A stretch of 64,000 nucleotides of DNA, from assembly GCF_028609885.1 (NCBI RefSeq), contig NZ_CP063195.1, forward strand, positions 2,294,001 through 2,358,000. Direction: 5' to 3'. Positions 9,611 to 18,237 of the stretch are shown in pieces. A program made the translations under genes and the position numbers. Source of the stretch: Corynebacterium jeikeium. GTDB taxonomy: Bacteria; Actinomycetota; Actinomycetes; Mycobacteriales; Mycobacteriaceae. The first letter of the stretch is position 1; each line of letters opens with the position of its first letter. The notes beneath the pieces are model-generated. The model saw nothing but the letters and a program-made list of their open reading frames with translations, had not been told where the DNA came from and ran no database searches.

Positions 9611-9912
9611 GCACGACCGCCCCAACCGGAAGCACCATCAACCCACCCAACCCAACCACTCACTACCTGCTCAGTGGCGCTGGCACGGCGGTCGGTGCTT
9701 TCTTCCTACTGCTCGCGGTCTTGGGATTGTTTGGCGTCCCCGCTTTGAGCAACGTCGTGCCTTGGCCGCTATTGATCAGCCTTTTCTTCCTGATCCCCGG
9801 CATCGCCGGCTTGTGGCGGGGCCCCGGTCAACCATCGACGTACGAGATCCCTCGCCCTAAACAACGCAAGTTCACCGACAAAAACCGCGCGGCCAAGGCT
9901 GCTTCTAAGTGA
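9607..9912 (+). CDS. Small membrane protein in the alkB operon
   Basis: A 101-residue protein with two hydrophobic segments (about 20-45 and 50-70) and a basic tail ending KNRAAKAASK. The ATG at 9607 overlaps the alkB stop (ATGA) and has GAGG upstream; a GTG at 9598 is a less likely start. No family is recognised. Translational coupling between AlkB and rubredoxin genes suggests a role with the hydroxylase, such as assembly or membrane anchoring, but this is inference. Confidence 0.75.
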   Translation: MSTTAPTGSTINPPNPTTHYLLSGAGTAVGAFFLLLAVLGLFGVPALSNVVPWPLLISLFFLIPGIAGLWRGPGQPSTYEIPRPKQRKFTDKNRAAKAASK

Positions 9913-9964
9913 CGCCCCTAGCCCCCCACCTCAACCACTTCAGTGCAAGCAAAGGAGTTTCCCC

Positions 9965-10129
9965 ATGTCCGTTTTCCAGTGCCCCGTCTGTGACTATCGA
10001 TTCGATGAGGCTGTAGGCGATGCCGCCGAGGGCTTCGACCCCGGCACCTCGTGGTCCGAGGTGCCGGATGACTGGTTCTGCCCGGACTGCGGTGTCCGCG
10101 ACAAAGTGGATTTCGAGCCGGTCGCCTAG
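9965..10129 (+). CDS. rubA: Rubredoxin
   Basis: A 54-residue iron-only redox protein with two CxxC knuckles, CPVC (C6, C9) and CPDC (C39, C42), and the DWFCPDCGV signature of AlkG-type rubredoxins. AAGGAG lies eight bases before the ATG. It would pass electrons from a rubredoxin reductase to AlkB. No reductase gene is present in the window. Confidence 0.95.
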   Translation: MSVFQCPVCDYRFDEAVGDAAEGFDPGTSWSEVPDDWFCPDCGVRDKVDFEPVA

Positions 10130-10130
10130 C

Positions 10131-10180
10131 CCCAGCTAGCCTCAGCTGGTCCAAGCTGGTCTCAGCTAGCCTCAGCTAGT
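10131..10180. repeat. Five degenerate 10-bp tandem repeats after rubA
   Basis: Five consecutive decamers read CCCAGCTAGC, CTCAGCTGGT, CCAAGCTGGT, CTCAGCTAGC and CTCAGCTAGT. They fill the gap between the convergent rubA and murB genes, and the last unit contains the murB stop codon. Confidence 0.8.
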
Positions 10181-11480
10181 CGATGCTCACGCCGACCCAG
10201 ATCGGCTCCGGCTCCAGCACTACTCCAAAGGCCTCCCGCACCCCGGTGCGCACGGCGCGCGCCAGTTCCACCACATCCGCGCTGGTCGCGGAGCCACGGT
10301 TGGTCAGGGCCAGAGTGTGCTTGGTGGACAGGGAGGCGCGTTCGTTTCCCGGCACATGCCAGCCCTTTGCAAACCCGGCGCGCTCGATCAGCCACGCTGC
10401 AGAGAACTTGTACTGCGGCTCGCCCACGCTCGCACCGGCACCACCGCCCGAAGCGTCGCCGCCGCTGGACTTCACCGAGTACAGGGGCATCGACTCCGCC
10501 TCGGCATCTCCGCACTTCTCACGCACAGCAGCCACCACCGCGTCGCGCGCCTCCTCGCCGGTGACAATCGGGTTCGTAAAGAAGGACCCCGCCGACCACG
10601 TATCGTGGTCCGCCGAATCCAAAACCATGCCCTTACCCGCACGCAGTTCCAGCACGGCCTGACGCACGTCCGTAGCGGGCCGGCGGATCTCCCCGGCAGC
10701 GGCCTCGTCCGCATCCACGCCTAAGCGCCGAGCCAGCTCTCCGAAGCGCAGCGGCACACTCAAACCGTCGGTGGTCAGCTGGAACTCCACGGCCGTCACC
10801 ACAGCTCGCGAGGTGAACTTCAGGTTCGAGTAGCGATACCCCAGGTCGAGGGCAGACGGATCAACCCACTCGAGCTCCCCGCGCGTGCGGTCATATAGCT
10901 GCACGCGCCGCAGCACCTGCGCAACCTCCGCGCCGTACGCTCCGACATTTTGCACGGGCGTGGCGCCCACGGAACCGGGGATCCCGCTGAGGCACTCCAG
11001 CCCGCCGAGCCCCGCCTCAACTGTCGCGGCCACCAACTGGTCCCACTCAACCCCCGCAAAGGCCCGTACCACTCCGGTCTCGCGATCGATCATCACGTCG
11101 CCTTCGGCGCTCTTCTCTGCGGCGCCCTTTTTATCGACGCCACCTTCCCCACCGCCGGCACTCATCAGCACCACGACCAGCTGGGATACTTCATCCCCCT
11201 CGCCGACCACGAGGTTCGATCCGCCGCCGACGATGAGCAGCGGCTGCGTGTGGGCGTCCAAAAAAGAGACGACCTGGGCGACAGCCTCCGCCGAAGAGCA
11301 TTCGACAACCCCGGCGGGCGCGGCGCCGATGCGCAGGGTGGTCATCTCAGCGAAGGAACGGCTAGTCACACGGGTACCGGGAATGGATACGGAATCGGCA
11401 CCGGTACCGCTGAGGCGCTCCAGAAGGTGGCGTGCGCGTTCTTCGGACGTGAAATGTGCGTTATTAGTCGAATCAGTCAC
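10176..11480 (-). CDS. murB: UDP-N-acetylenolpyruvoylglucosamine reductase
   Basis: A 434-residue FAD enzyme that makes UDP-MurNAc for peptidoglycan. The FAD-binding region has LLIVGGGSNLVV (81-92) and LSGIPGSVGATPVQNVGAYG (164-183). The proton-donating Ser is S299 in SAGSFFTNP. It is longer than usual because of two low-complexity Gly/Ala/Lys-rich insertions at about 107-129 and 337-354. It is divergent from the DUF2505 gene with only 23 bases between the starts. Confidence 0.95.
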   Translation of the reverse strand: MTDSTNNAHFTSEERARHLLERLSGTGADSVSIPGTRVTSRSFAEMTTLRIGAAPAGVVECSSAEAVAQVVSFLDAHTQPLLIVGGGSNLVVGEGDEVSQLVVVLMSAGGGEGGVDKKGAAEKSAEGDVMIDRETGVVRAFAGVEWDQLVAATVEAGLGGLECLSGIPGSVGATPVQNVGAYGAEVAQVLRRVQLYDRTRGELEWVDPSALDLGYRYSNLKFTSRAVVTAVEFQLTTDGLSVPLRFGELARRLGVDADEAAAGEIRRPATDVRQAVLELRAGKGMVLDSADHDTWSAGSFFTNPIVTGEEARDAVVAAVREKCGDAEAESMPLYSVKSSGGDASGGGAGASVGEPQYKFSAAWLIERAGFAKGWHVPGNERASLSTKHTLALTNRGSATSADVVELARAVRTGVREAFGVVLEPEPIWVGVSID

Positions 11481-11503
11481 ATCACTAAAGGTAGTCTGTT
11501 GGC

Positions 11504-12001
11504 ATGACTACTCACAGCGAGAACACTGCAACGATTAACTTCCCTATTGAAAAGGTCTACGAGGCACTGTCCTCCGCGAACTACTGGGCATACGAGGTCG
11601 AGAACATCGGCGACGAGCCTGGCGAGGTAAACTCCTTCACCCCTGAGCCGATCGAGGCCGTGCTCTTCGAGCTGCTGCCGAAGTCCGCTCTGCCGGAGGC
11701 TGTGCGCGGCATGGTTTCCCAGGATCTGAAGCTCAAGCGCGTGGTCGAGTTCGGCCCGCTGGCTGACGGCACCACCACCGGTAAGGTCAACGCGGAGGTC
11801 AAGGGCGCTCCGGTTTCCTTCTCCGCTGACGTCACTCTGAACGGCTCCGGCGACTCCACTGAGCTGAAGGCCGACTGCGCTGTGGACGTGAAGATCCCGA
11901 TGATGGGCGCCGTCCTGGAACCGAAGGTTGCCGAGTGGGTAGAGGAGTTCCTGACCCGCGAGGCCGCCCTGATCCAGAAGTGGATCAGCGACAACGCTTA
12001 G
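11504..12001 (+). CDS. DUF2505 family protein
   Basis: A 165-residue protein with the START/SRPBCC-like layout of the DUF2505 family: an N-terminal FPIEKVYEALSSANYWAYEV, a central beta-rich part, and a C-terminal helix around EPKVAEWVEEFLTREAALIQKWI. Function is unknown; related folds bind lipids. A TAGTCT box at 11492-11497 sits six bases before the ATG, so translation may start on a leaderless mRNA whose promoter overlaps the murB 5' end. Confidence 0.85.
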   Translation: MTTHSENTATINFPIEKVYEALSSANYWAYEVENIGDEPGEVNSFTPEPIEAVLFELLPKSALPEAVRGMVSQDLKLKRVVEFGPLADGTTTGKVNAEVKGAPVSFSADVTLNGSGDSTELKADCAVDVKIPMMGAVLEPKVAEWVEEFLTREAALIQKWISDNA

Positions 12002-12046
12002 ACCTTTAACGAAAACTCACTCATCTGAAAGGCTCGGTTAACCCGC

Positions 12047-12898
12047 GTGGCTGACCACGCCCACAATCTCAAGGCCCGTTCGTGGAATACGGACGGGCCT
12101 GTTGGCGTCCCTACCCGCGGAACGACTGGCTACAACCGCCTGCGCAAGTCCGACCGCTGGCTGGTGGCGCAGCCGCAGGTGCAAGCGCAGCTGCGAGGAG
12201 CCGTGCTGCACGAGCACCGCACCCCTGTGGCCGTCGACGTTGGCTACGGGGCCTCTCACACCACTACCTGCGAGTGGGCCCGGTGGCTGCGGACCATCGC
12301 ACCCACGGTGGAGGTCACCGGCCTGGAGATCGAGCCTTCCCGTGTGCTCCCTGACCGCGAGGGCGTGCATTTCGCCCTCGGCGGCTTCGAGTTGGCGGGG
12401 TTGCAGGCAGACGTTGTGCGCGCCTTCAACGTGCTCCGCCAATACGACGTGGACCAGGTCCAGGCCGCATGGGACACCATGCGTGCGAATCTGCGCCCGG
12501 GCGGCGTGATCATCGAGGGCACCTGCGACGAGGTCGGCCGCCGTTCCTGCTGGGTACTCCTAGATGAGGCCGGCCCGCAGTCCCTAACCCTCGCATGGGA
12601 CCCGCGGGACATCGAAAAGCCCTCCGATCTTGCCGAACGGCTGCCGAAGATCCTGATTCACCGCAACACTCCCGGCCACCTCATCTACGACGTCCTCGAG
12701 GAGCTCGACCGCTGCTGGGAACGCGCCGCACCACTGGCCGTCTTTGGGCCACGAGTGCGGTGGCGCTCGGCGAAGCAGGAGTTCTTGGGTTCTCTTGGTG
12801 ACGCCCACGCTTTCGCGGCGCGGCTCAACCCGCGCCGCCGCTTGGCGGATAACTCAATTACCCTGCCATGGTCGTTGGTTTGCGAGCCTGTGAAATAA
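12047..12898 (+). CDS. Class I SAM-dependent methyltransferase
   Basis: A 283-residue protein with the SAM-binding motif I VAVDVGYGASHTT (about 62-74), an acidic end to strand 2 in GLEIEPSRV, and a conserved RPGGVIIEGTC stretch. The start is GTG at 12047 with AAAGG upstream. The substrate is unknown. It follows the DUF2505 gene by 45 bases and may be cotranscribed with it. Confidence 0.82.
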   Translation: MADHAHNLKARSWNTDGPVGVPTRGTTGYNRLRKSDRWLVAQPQVQAQLRGAVLHEHRTPVAVDVGYGASHTTTCEWARWLRTIAPTVEVTGLEIEPSRVLPDREGVHFALGGFELAGLQADVVRAFNVLRQYDVDQVQAAWDTMRANLRPGGVIIEGTCDEVGRRSCWVLLDEAGPQSLTLAWDPRDIEKPSDLAERLPKILIHRNTPGHLIYDVLEELDRCWERAAPLAVFGPRVRWRSAKQEFLGSLGDAHAFAARLNPRRRLADNSITLPWSLVCEPVK

Positions 12899-13011
12899 CT
12901 ATCTGTAGCTATGCGTTCTCTGCCAACTCTTTGCTTTGCTATGGGTTCACGTGGGGGCTAAGGCTAAAATACGGGTTGGCACAGCTCCGACGATAAGGAA
13001 CACTGATACGG

Positions 13012-14208
13012 GTGACTAACCCACAAAACCCATCACAGAACCCGTCCTCGAATGCCGGCGGCAACGAGGACCAGACGGCTGTCTGGAATACCAGCGGCAG
13101 CAGCAACCCCAACCAGTACGGCTCTGGCTATGGCGCCCCGCAGGGGCAGCAAAGCTCTTACGGCCCGACCGGCCAGCCGGGTGGATGCGGCCAGCCGAAC
13201 CAGCAGCTGCAGTTCGGCCAGCCAGGTCAGCAGGGCGCGTATGCGCACCCCGGCGCCTATGGTCAAGCAGGGCAGAACATGTTCCAGCAGCAGCCGAAGA
13301 AGAACAAGCTCTGGCTAAAGGTCCTTATCGGATTTTTGCTTGTCATTGTTTTACTGCTGCTCCTGGCTGAGTTTGGCCTCCGCTGGTTCATGAAGGACCA
13401 GATTCAGACCGCATTTAGGGAACAACAGCAGGAATCCGGTATTTCCGAGCCAGTTGACCCGAAGATCTCCCTGGGCGCCTCCCCTGTACTGCTGGGCATT
13501 ATGCAGGGCAAGATTTCCCAGATGACGGTCGATATCCCCTCTACGCTGGACATCACCTACGAAGGGCAGGATAAGTCCAAGCCCAAGGTAACCGGCGAGC
13601 CCGAGATTCATCTGGAGCTTCGGGACATGCAGATGGATACCGACAATCCTGATGACTCAGTGGTGGGCGACCTGCGCCTGCGGACGGTAATCACCAAGGA
13701 GATGCTGCTGGCCCAAGCCTCCGAGAGCGCCAACGAGGGTGGCGGGGACAACCCACTGTCCGGTTTCCTGCAGATCACTGACGTGCGCCCCAACCCGGAC
13801 AAGCAAACCCTCAGCTTCGAACTAACTGGCGGTCTGGCGACTTTTGAGGTCAAGCCGGTCATCCAGGACGGAAAGATGAAGATGGAGATGGAGAACGTCT
13901 CACTGCTGGGTATGGATCTTCCGGACTCCTTCACTCAGGACATGGAGTCGCAGCTGGAGGATTCCATTCCCGCTGATGTCCAGGGCGGCATGGACTTCGA
14001 ATCCATTAACGTCACCGACGAGGGAATGGAAGTGCACATGCACGGCACGGACGTTAACTTCTCCGAGCTAGATACGGGCTCCGCCACCAGTGGCTCCAGT
14101 GGCTCCGGTAACGGTAGTGGCAGCGGATCCGGTAAATCCGAGGACGTGAACCTCAACCGCCCGTGGAAGGAAGACGGCCCGGTCGGCTCCTCCGAAATGG
14201 CCGCCTAG
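13012..14208 (+). CDS. LmeA-like phospholipid-binding protein (DUF2993)
   Basis: A 398-residue protein with a Gln/Gly/Pro-rich cytoplasmic N-terminus (1-95), one strong membrane segment (about 102-124, LWLKVLIGFLLVIVLLLLLA) and an outside domain of the DUF2993 type (about 140-345). The C-terminus is a Ser/Gly-rich linker with a final charged segment. In mycobacteria LmeA of this family acts in lipomannan elongation. The start is GTG at 13012. The long Q-rich N-terminus is not part of the usual family core. Confidence 0.75.
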   Translation: MTNPQNPSQNPSSNAGGNEDQTAVWNTSGSSNPNQYGSGYGAPQGQQSSYGPTGQPGGCGQPNQQLQFGQPGQQGAYAHPGAYGQAGQNMFQQQPKKNKLWLKVLIGFLLVIVLLLLLAEFGLRWFMKDQIQTAFREQQQESGISEPVDPKISLGASPVLLGIMQGKISQMTVDIPSTLDITYEGQDKSKPKVTGEPEIHLELRDMQMDTDNPDDSVVGDLRLRTVITKEMLLAQASESANEGGGDNPLSGFLQITDVRPNPDKQTLSFELTGGLATFEVKPVIQDGKMKMEMENVSLLGMDLPDSFTQDMESQLEDSIPADVQGGMDFESINVTDEGMEVHMHGTDVNFSELDTGSATSGSSGSGNGSGSGSGKSEDVNLNRPWKEDGPVGSSEMAA

Positions 14209-14209
14209 T

Positions 14210-14261
14210 GCCCTCTCTAGGCGCCCTACCGGGGCTCCCTAGCTAGGCGCCCTCTCTAGGC
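14210..14261. repeat. 13-bp direct repeat between lmeA-like gene and deoC
   Basis: GCCCTCTCTAGGC occurs at 14210-14222 and 14249-14261, with related CTAGCTAGGCGCC sequence between. The second copy includes the deoC stop codon, the first begins two bases after the lmeA-like stop. Confidence 0.75.
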
Positions 14262-15005
14262 ACCCAGCACCTTCGCTGCCGCGGAAACCCCCAGGCGGGT
14301 AGCGCCCGCCTCAATCATGTCCAGGGCCGCATCCCAATCCCGGATGCCACCCGAGGCCTTGATCCCCACCAGGCCCGCGGCAACGCGCTCTTCCTCCCCC
14401 ATGCCGAACGGCGCCAGCTTCCCCAGCTTGCGTAGCTCGTCGGCCATGATGCTCACAGCCTCCACGCTCGCTCCACCCGCCGGGTGGAAACCCGTGGAGG
14501 TTTTCACGTAGTCCGCACCCGCCTGCACGCACGCGCGCACTGCAGTGCGCAGCTGCTCCTCATCCAACAGTGCAGACTCCACGATCACCTTCAGCACCAG
14601 CGGGTGTGGCACGGCCTCCCGCACGGTGATTAGCTCCGCCAGAAGCGCATTCTGATCCTTCGCCAGGGCCGCCGCCACATCGATCACCACATCGATCTCG
14701 TCAGCCCCCAACTGCGCGGCATAACGCGCCTCGGTGGCCTTCACCAAGGAGGCGTGCTTGCCGCTAGGGAACCCTGCTACGGTGGCGATGCGCAGCGTGG
14801 CGTCAGTACCCAAAGAACCCGAAGGCGGCACCGAACCCAAAGGCAGCATCGAAGGCGACACACACACTGCGCCGCATCCCAACTCAGTGGCCTCGCGAAC
14901 CAGAGCCGCCACGTCATCGCGCGAAGCTTCGGGCTTCAACAGCGTGGCATCCAGAATTGCGGCGACGGCCTCGCGGGTGACCTTTGAACGGTCGAAATGG
15001 GTCAC
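14256..15005 (-). CDS. deoC: Deoxyribose-phosphate aldolase
   Basis: A 249-residue class I aldolase that cleaves deoxyribose-5-phosphate to glyceraldehyde-3-phosphate and acetaldehyde. The acid DEIDVVID, the Schiff-base Lys in LVLKVIVES and the second Lys in DYVKTSTGF are all seen. The start overlaps the stop of the DUF2516 gene (ATGA), so the two are translationally coupled. Confidence 0.95.
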   Translation of the reverse strand: MTHFDRSKVTREAVAAILDATLLKPEASRDDVAALVREATELGCGAVCVSPSMLPLGSVPPSGSLGTDATLRIATVAGFPSGKHASLVKATEARYAAQLGADEIDVVIDVAAALAKDQNALLAELITVREAVPHPLVLKVIVESALLDEEQLRTAVRACVQAGADYVKTSTGFHPAGGASVEAVSIMADELRKLGKLAPFGMGEEERVAAGLVGIKASGGIRDWDAALDMIEAGATRLGVSAAAKVLGA

Positions 15006-15316
15006 CAGGAACCACCCGCGTTATCCAGCACGTCGCGGATCGCGGGGCGCACGTCCTGCCAGTAAATACCGACGATTACGGCCGCGATGATCCACAGTAG
15101 TTCGATGGCAATAAAGAAGCTCAGGATGGACAGCGCCACCGCACCGCCCATCAGCATCAACCAATTCTGCTTTTCGCGATCGATCACCATAAAGGCATCG
15201 TCGCGCGTACTAGCCAGCTGTGCCAGGCCGACGGCCGCCAGCACGAAAATAGCGACCGCCAGTGCCAGATTGATGCCCATATATACGTTAGCCAACGTCG
15301 TAAAGACCATGTACAT
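15002..15316 (-). CDS. DUF2516 family membrane protein
   Basis: A 104-residue protein with three hydrophobic segments (about 10-35, 52-70 and 72-86) and the family ending [10 protein letters not shown]. Function is unknown. It lies five bases after the DUF445 gene and overlaps deoC by four bases, forming a three-gene leftward operon. Confidence 0.85.
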   Translation of the reverse strand: MYMVFTTLANVYMGINLALAVAIFVLAAVGLAQLASTRDDAFMVIDREKQNWLMLMGGAVALSILSFFIAIELLWIIAAVIVGIYWQDVRPAIRDVLDNAGGSW

Positions 15317-15321
15317 GCCAC

Positions 15322-16626
15322 TCAGCCTAACGCAAAGATCAGCTCAGTCAGGGAGTAAATCGCTAGCCCGGCCAACGCGCCTACAATCGTGCCATTCACG
15401 CGGATGAACTGCAGGTCCTTACCCACCATTAGCTCGATCTTGTCGGAGGCCTCCTGCGCATCCCACCGCTCGACCGTCTCGCCGATGATTCCGGTGACCT
15501 CGCCCGCGTAATTATCGGCAAGGTAGCTGGCCGCCCCGACGATGCGTCGTTCAAGCTCTTCGCGCAGCTCCGGCTCTTCTTGGATGCGACGCCCATACGC
15601 CTCCACCCATTGCGCGATCTGCCGGCGCAGCAGGGAATCTGGGTCGCGGGACCAGGAGGTGAGTGTTGCGCGGGTGGACTCCCATAAGCGGCCGGGCATC
15701 GCGGTGACAGGCCCGGAGGTCATGACGTCATTCTTGAAGCCCTCCACCCGGGCGATCATCTTCTCATCGTGCTGGAGGTCCTGCGAAAGCTGGTAGATGA
15801 ACGAACGCAGCTGCCGGCGGGCGTCGTGGTTGGGGTCTCGGCGAACGTCGCCGGTGAATTCCACCAGCTCGCGGTACACGCGAGAGCCTACGAGTTCGCG
15901 GACGAAGCGAGGCGCCCAGGACGGGGTGCGCTCGTCGATGAGGCGGACAACAAAGTCTTCTGAGGTGCGGGCCTTGTCATCCATCCAGACCACAATTGCA
16001 TCGACGGCGGGTTCAGTGCGCCCTTCCCGAATGAGCTGCTCCAAGCCGCGGCCCAGCGGCGGGCCCCAGGTGGGTTCGCTGAGCTTGTCGATGACCAGGG
16101 CACGGAGGACCTGCTCTGCTTCCTGAGGGTTGATGCCGTTGACTGTGAGATCGATGATTTTGCCGGCTTCCTGGGAGACGCGGTTGGCGCCACCGTCGTT
16201 GACAACCCAGTCGCTGGCACGCTCCGGAATGCGCGCCTTGCGGAGCTTATCGCTGATGAGGGCCGCATTGAGGAAGTTCTCCCCCACGAACTCGCTGAGT
16301 GCGTGGCCGACCTGGTCCTTCTTCCGCTTGATGATGGCCGTGTGTGGGATGGGAATGTGCAGCGGATGGCGGAACAGGGCGGTGACGGCGAACCAGTCGG
16401 CGAGGGCACCGACCATGCCGGCTTCGCTGGCCGCGCGAACATAGCCGATCCAGGCGCCCGGGTTACCCTGGTATTCAAGCCAGCGCATAGCCACGTAGAT
16501 AAGGGTTGCGATGACCAGTAGGCCGGTGGCGATGGCCTTGTGTTTGCGCAATTCCGCCCTGCGGGCGCCTTCGGTGGCCGGGTCGGGTCCAGGGACCTGG
16601 GACAGCGCTGTGTCAGAAGCAGTCAT
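15322..16626 (-). CDS. DUF445 domain-containing membrane protein
   Basis: A 434-residue protein with one hydrophobic segment near the N-terminus (about 32-48), the family motif GMVGALADWFAVTALFRHPL (about 71-90), a long helical middle part and a C-terminal membrane segment (about 412-432). Proteins of this family have no established biochemical role. It is the first gene of the DUF445-DUF2516-deoC operon. Confidence 0.88.
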   Translation of the reverse strand: MTASDTALSQVPGPDPATEGARRAELRKHKAIATGLLVIATLIYVAMRWLEYQGNPGAWIGYVRAASEAGMVGALADWFAVTALFRHPLHIPIPHTAIIKRKKDQVGHALSEFVGENFLNAALISDKLRKARIPERASDWVVNDGGANRVSQEAGKIIDLTVNGINPQEAEQVLRALVIDKLSEPTWGPPLGRGLEQLIREGRTEPAVDAIVVWMDDKARTSEDFVVRLIDERTPSWAPRFVRELVGSRVYRELVEFTGDVRRDPNHDARRQLRSFIYQLSQDLQHDEKMIARVEGFKNDVMTSGPVTAMPGRLWESTRATLTSWSRDPDSLLRRQIAQWVEAYGRRIQEEPELREELERRIVGAASYLADNYAGEVTGIIGETVERWDAQEASDKIELMVGKDLQFIRVNGTIVGALAGLAIYSLTELIFALG

Positions 16627-17022
16627 TGTTCAATTATGGCACCGGTAAGGGCATTAAGAGGGGTTCGCTGGGGGCTCCGGTAAGGCTTCGGCGGGGCTTC
16701 GGTGAGGGTTGAGTGAATACTGGTGGTCCGACTGCGCTGCGTAGTCGTCACAGCAGTCGCCGCCAACGGCGTCGCCAAACTCGCCGCCAAACTGAAAAAT
16801 GTCGTTAGAACGAGAAAACGTTAAAGACAGAAGTTTTCATTTATACAAAAGGCCTGGTCAGAGCGCTGTAGATTCTTGGAGACCAAGATTCCGGCTTGCG
16901 TATTCTCGTTCTAACGACATCGCCCCCTAAGTAGCGAGAATTTCACCAGGCGCGCCCTACCCCAGCTTCCAGGCTTACCCTTCCACCAGGCACGCCCGTC
17001 CCCATCACCCAGACAAAGCAAA
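16627..17022. other. Gene-free region holding element copy B
   Basis: No credible gene is seen between the DUF445 gene and the sdh operon end. Besides the 122-bp element (16799-16920) there are short GGTAAGG/GGCTTCGG repeats at about 16678-16705 and a C-rich stretch at 16921-17010. Confidence 0.6.
16799..16920. repeat. 122-bp element with 18-bp terminal inverted repeats, copy B
   Basis: The ends ATGTCGTTAGAACGAGAA (16799-16816) and TTCTCGTTCTAACGACAT (16903-16920) are a perfect 18-bp inverted repeat. Length and ends match copy A at 8007-8128, while the middle has diverged. Inner hairpins include CTTGG-AGA-CCAAG and GAAAAC-N12-GTTTTC. It has no open frame of note. Confidence 0.85.
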
Positions 17023-17050
17023 ACCGCGCCACCAGAAGTGGTGGCGCGGT
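17023..17050 (-). terminator. Terminator of the sdh operon
   Basis: ACCGCGCCACC (17023-17033) pairs with GGTGGCGCGGT (17040-17050) around a short loop. In the leftward direction the stem is followed by TTTTGCTTTG, so it ends transcription coming from sdhCAB and the small gene after it. Confidence 0.85.
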
Positions 17051-17126
17051 CTGCGCAAATGGAGGCGCCTTAGCTTTGGCTCAAGCGTTTCGCTCGCGCT
17101 CTAGCTTTGGCTTAGCAAGCCGTTAA

Positions 17127-17447
17127 CTAGATGATGCGGCCGGAACGTTTCTTGTAGTCGCGGTAGTTCTTGCGGCCTGCGTGAATACACGCAGAGCCAG
17201 CAACTACAGCAACAACGGACATCACAACGCCGATAATCAGGTACGTCATGCCGTTCTCCTGAGTGCCGGACATGTTGGTAGCCAGACCGAACACGATGGT
17301 ACCCAGACCCGGCATCAGCAGCAGCCAAAAGCCCATGCCGATCCAAGTGAGGGAGCGCTGCAGCGAAGAGTGCGGCGCATCAAAGCTGGACGGCTGGTAG
17401 CCATCAACGTAGTAACGCTCCATGTGCAGGTTCTCACTGAGTGCCAT
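17127..17447 (-). CDS. Small membrane protein downstream of sdhB
   Basis: A 106-residue protein with two hydrophobic segments (about 32-55 and 68-90) and a basic tail (RKNYRDYKKRSGR). A small membrane gene also follows sdhB in C. glutamicum. The role is unknown; its place before the operon terminator suggests a link to succinate dehydrogenase or respiration. Confidence 0.75.
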   Translation of the reverse strand: MALSENLHMERYYVDGYQPSSFDAPHSSLQRSLTWIGMGFWLLLMPGLGTIVFGLATNMSGTQENGMTYLIIGVVMSVVAVVAGSACIHAGRKNYRDYKKRSGRII

Positions 17448-17487
17448 GGTTCTCTCCTACTTTCTGATACTTGTCTTGGAGTTGATC

Positions 17488-18237
17488 TTAGTCATCCTTG
17501 CCGCGGAAAGCGGCACGGGTGCGTTCCTTTGTGATAGCTGCCACAGCCGTCAGCGGGATACCCGCCGGGCAAACGTCAGCACACTCGCCGTACAGCGAGC
17601 AAGGACCGAAAGTACCCTCGACCTCATCAACCATCTTGCGGGCGCGCTTGCCGCGCTCCTCACGCCCCAGCGGGGACAGCGTCAGGTGCACCAGCTTTGC
17701 GCCGGTGAACAGGTGAGCTGCACCGTTCGGGCAAGCGGCAACACAGGCGCCACAGCCGATGCAGGCTGCGTGATCCAGTGCCTTCTCAGCGTCGGAGTGG
17801 TTCACCAGCAGGGAGTCTGCATCCGGAGCGGTGCCGGCCATGACGGATACGAAGCCGCCCTTTTCCATCACGCGGTCCAGCGCGGAACGGTCGACGACCA
17901 TGTCCTTGATCACCGGGTACGCAGCAGAGCGCAGCGGCTCCAGCTTGATGGTGTCGCCGTCGTTGAAGGAAAGCAGGCGCTGCTGGCAGGCCGGCTTGTT
18001 CTTGTCCGGGCCGTGGGGACGGTCGTTGACCATCAGACCACAGGTGCCACAGATACCCTCGCGGCAGTCCGAGGCGAAAGCAAAGGGCTCCTTGCCGTCC
18101 TCAACGTACTGGTTGTTTACGTGGTCGAGCAGCTCCAGGATGGACATCTGCTCTGCAGCGTCGTCAACGTCAACAGACTCGAAGTGGCCTTCGGCATTCG
18201 GGCCCGCCTGACGCCAGATTTCAAGATGCAGTTTCAT
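17488..18237 (-). CDS. sdhB: Succinate dehydrogenase iron-sulfur subunit
   Basis: A 249-residue subunit carrying the three Fe-S clusters that link FAD to the membrane quinone. The 2Fe-2S motif CREGICGTCG and the later motifs CIGCGACVAACPNG and CSLYGECADVCPAGI are complete. The ATG overlaps the sdhA stop by one base (TAATG), so the genes are coupled. Confidence 0.96.
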   Translation of the reverse strand: MKLHLEIWRQAGPNAEGHFESVDVDDAAEQMSILELLDHVNNQYVEDGKEPFAFASDCREGICGTCGLMVNDRPHGPDKNKPACQQRLLSFNDGDTIKLEPLRSAAYPVIKDMVVDRSALDRVMEKGGFVSVMAGTAPDADSLLVNHSDAEKALDHAACIGCGACVAACPNGAAHLFTGAKLVHLTLSPLGREERGKRARKMVDEVEGTFGPCSLYGECADVCPAGIPLTAVAAITKERTRAAFRGKDD

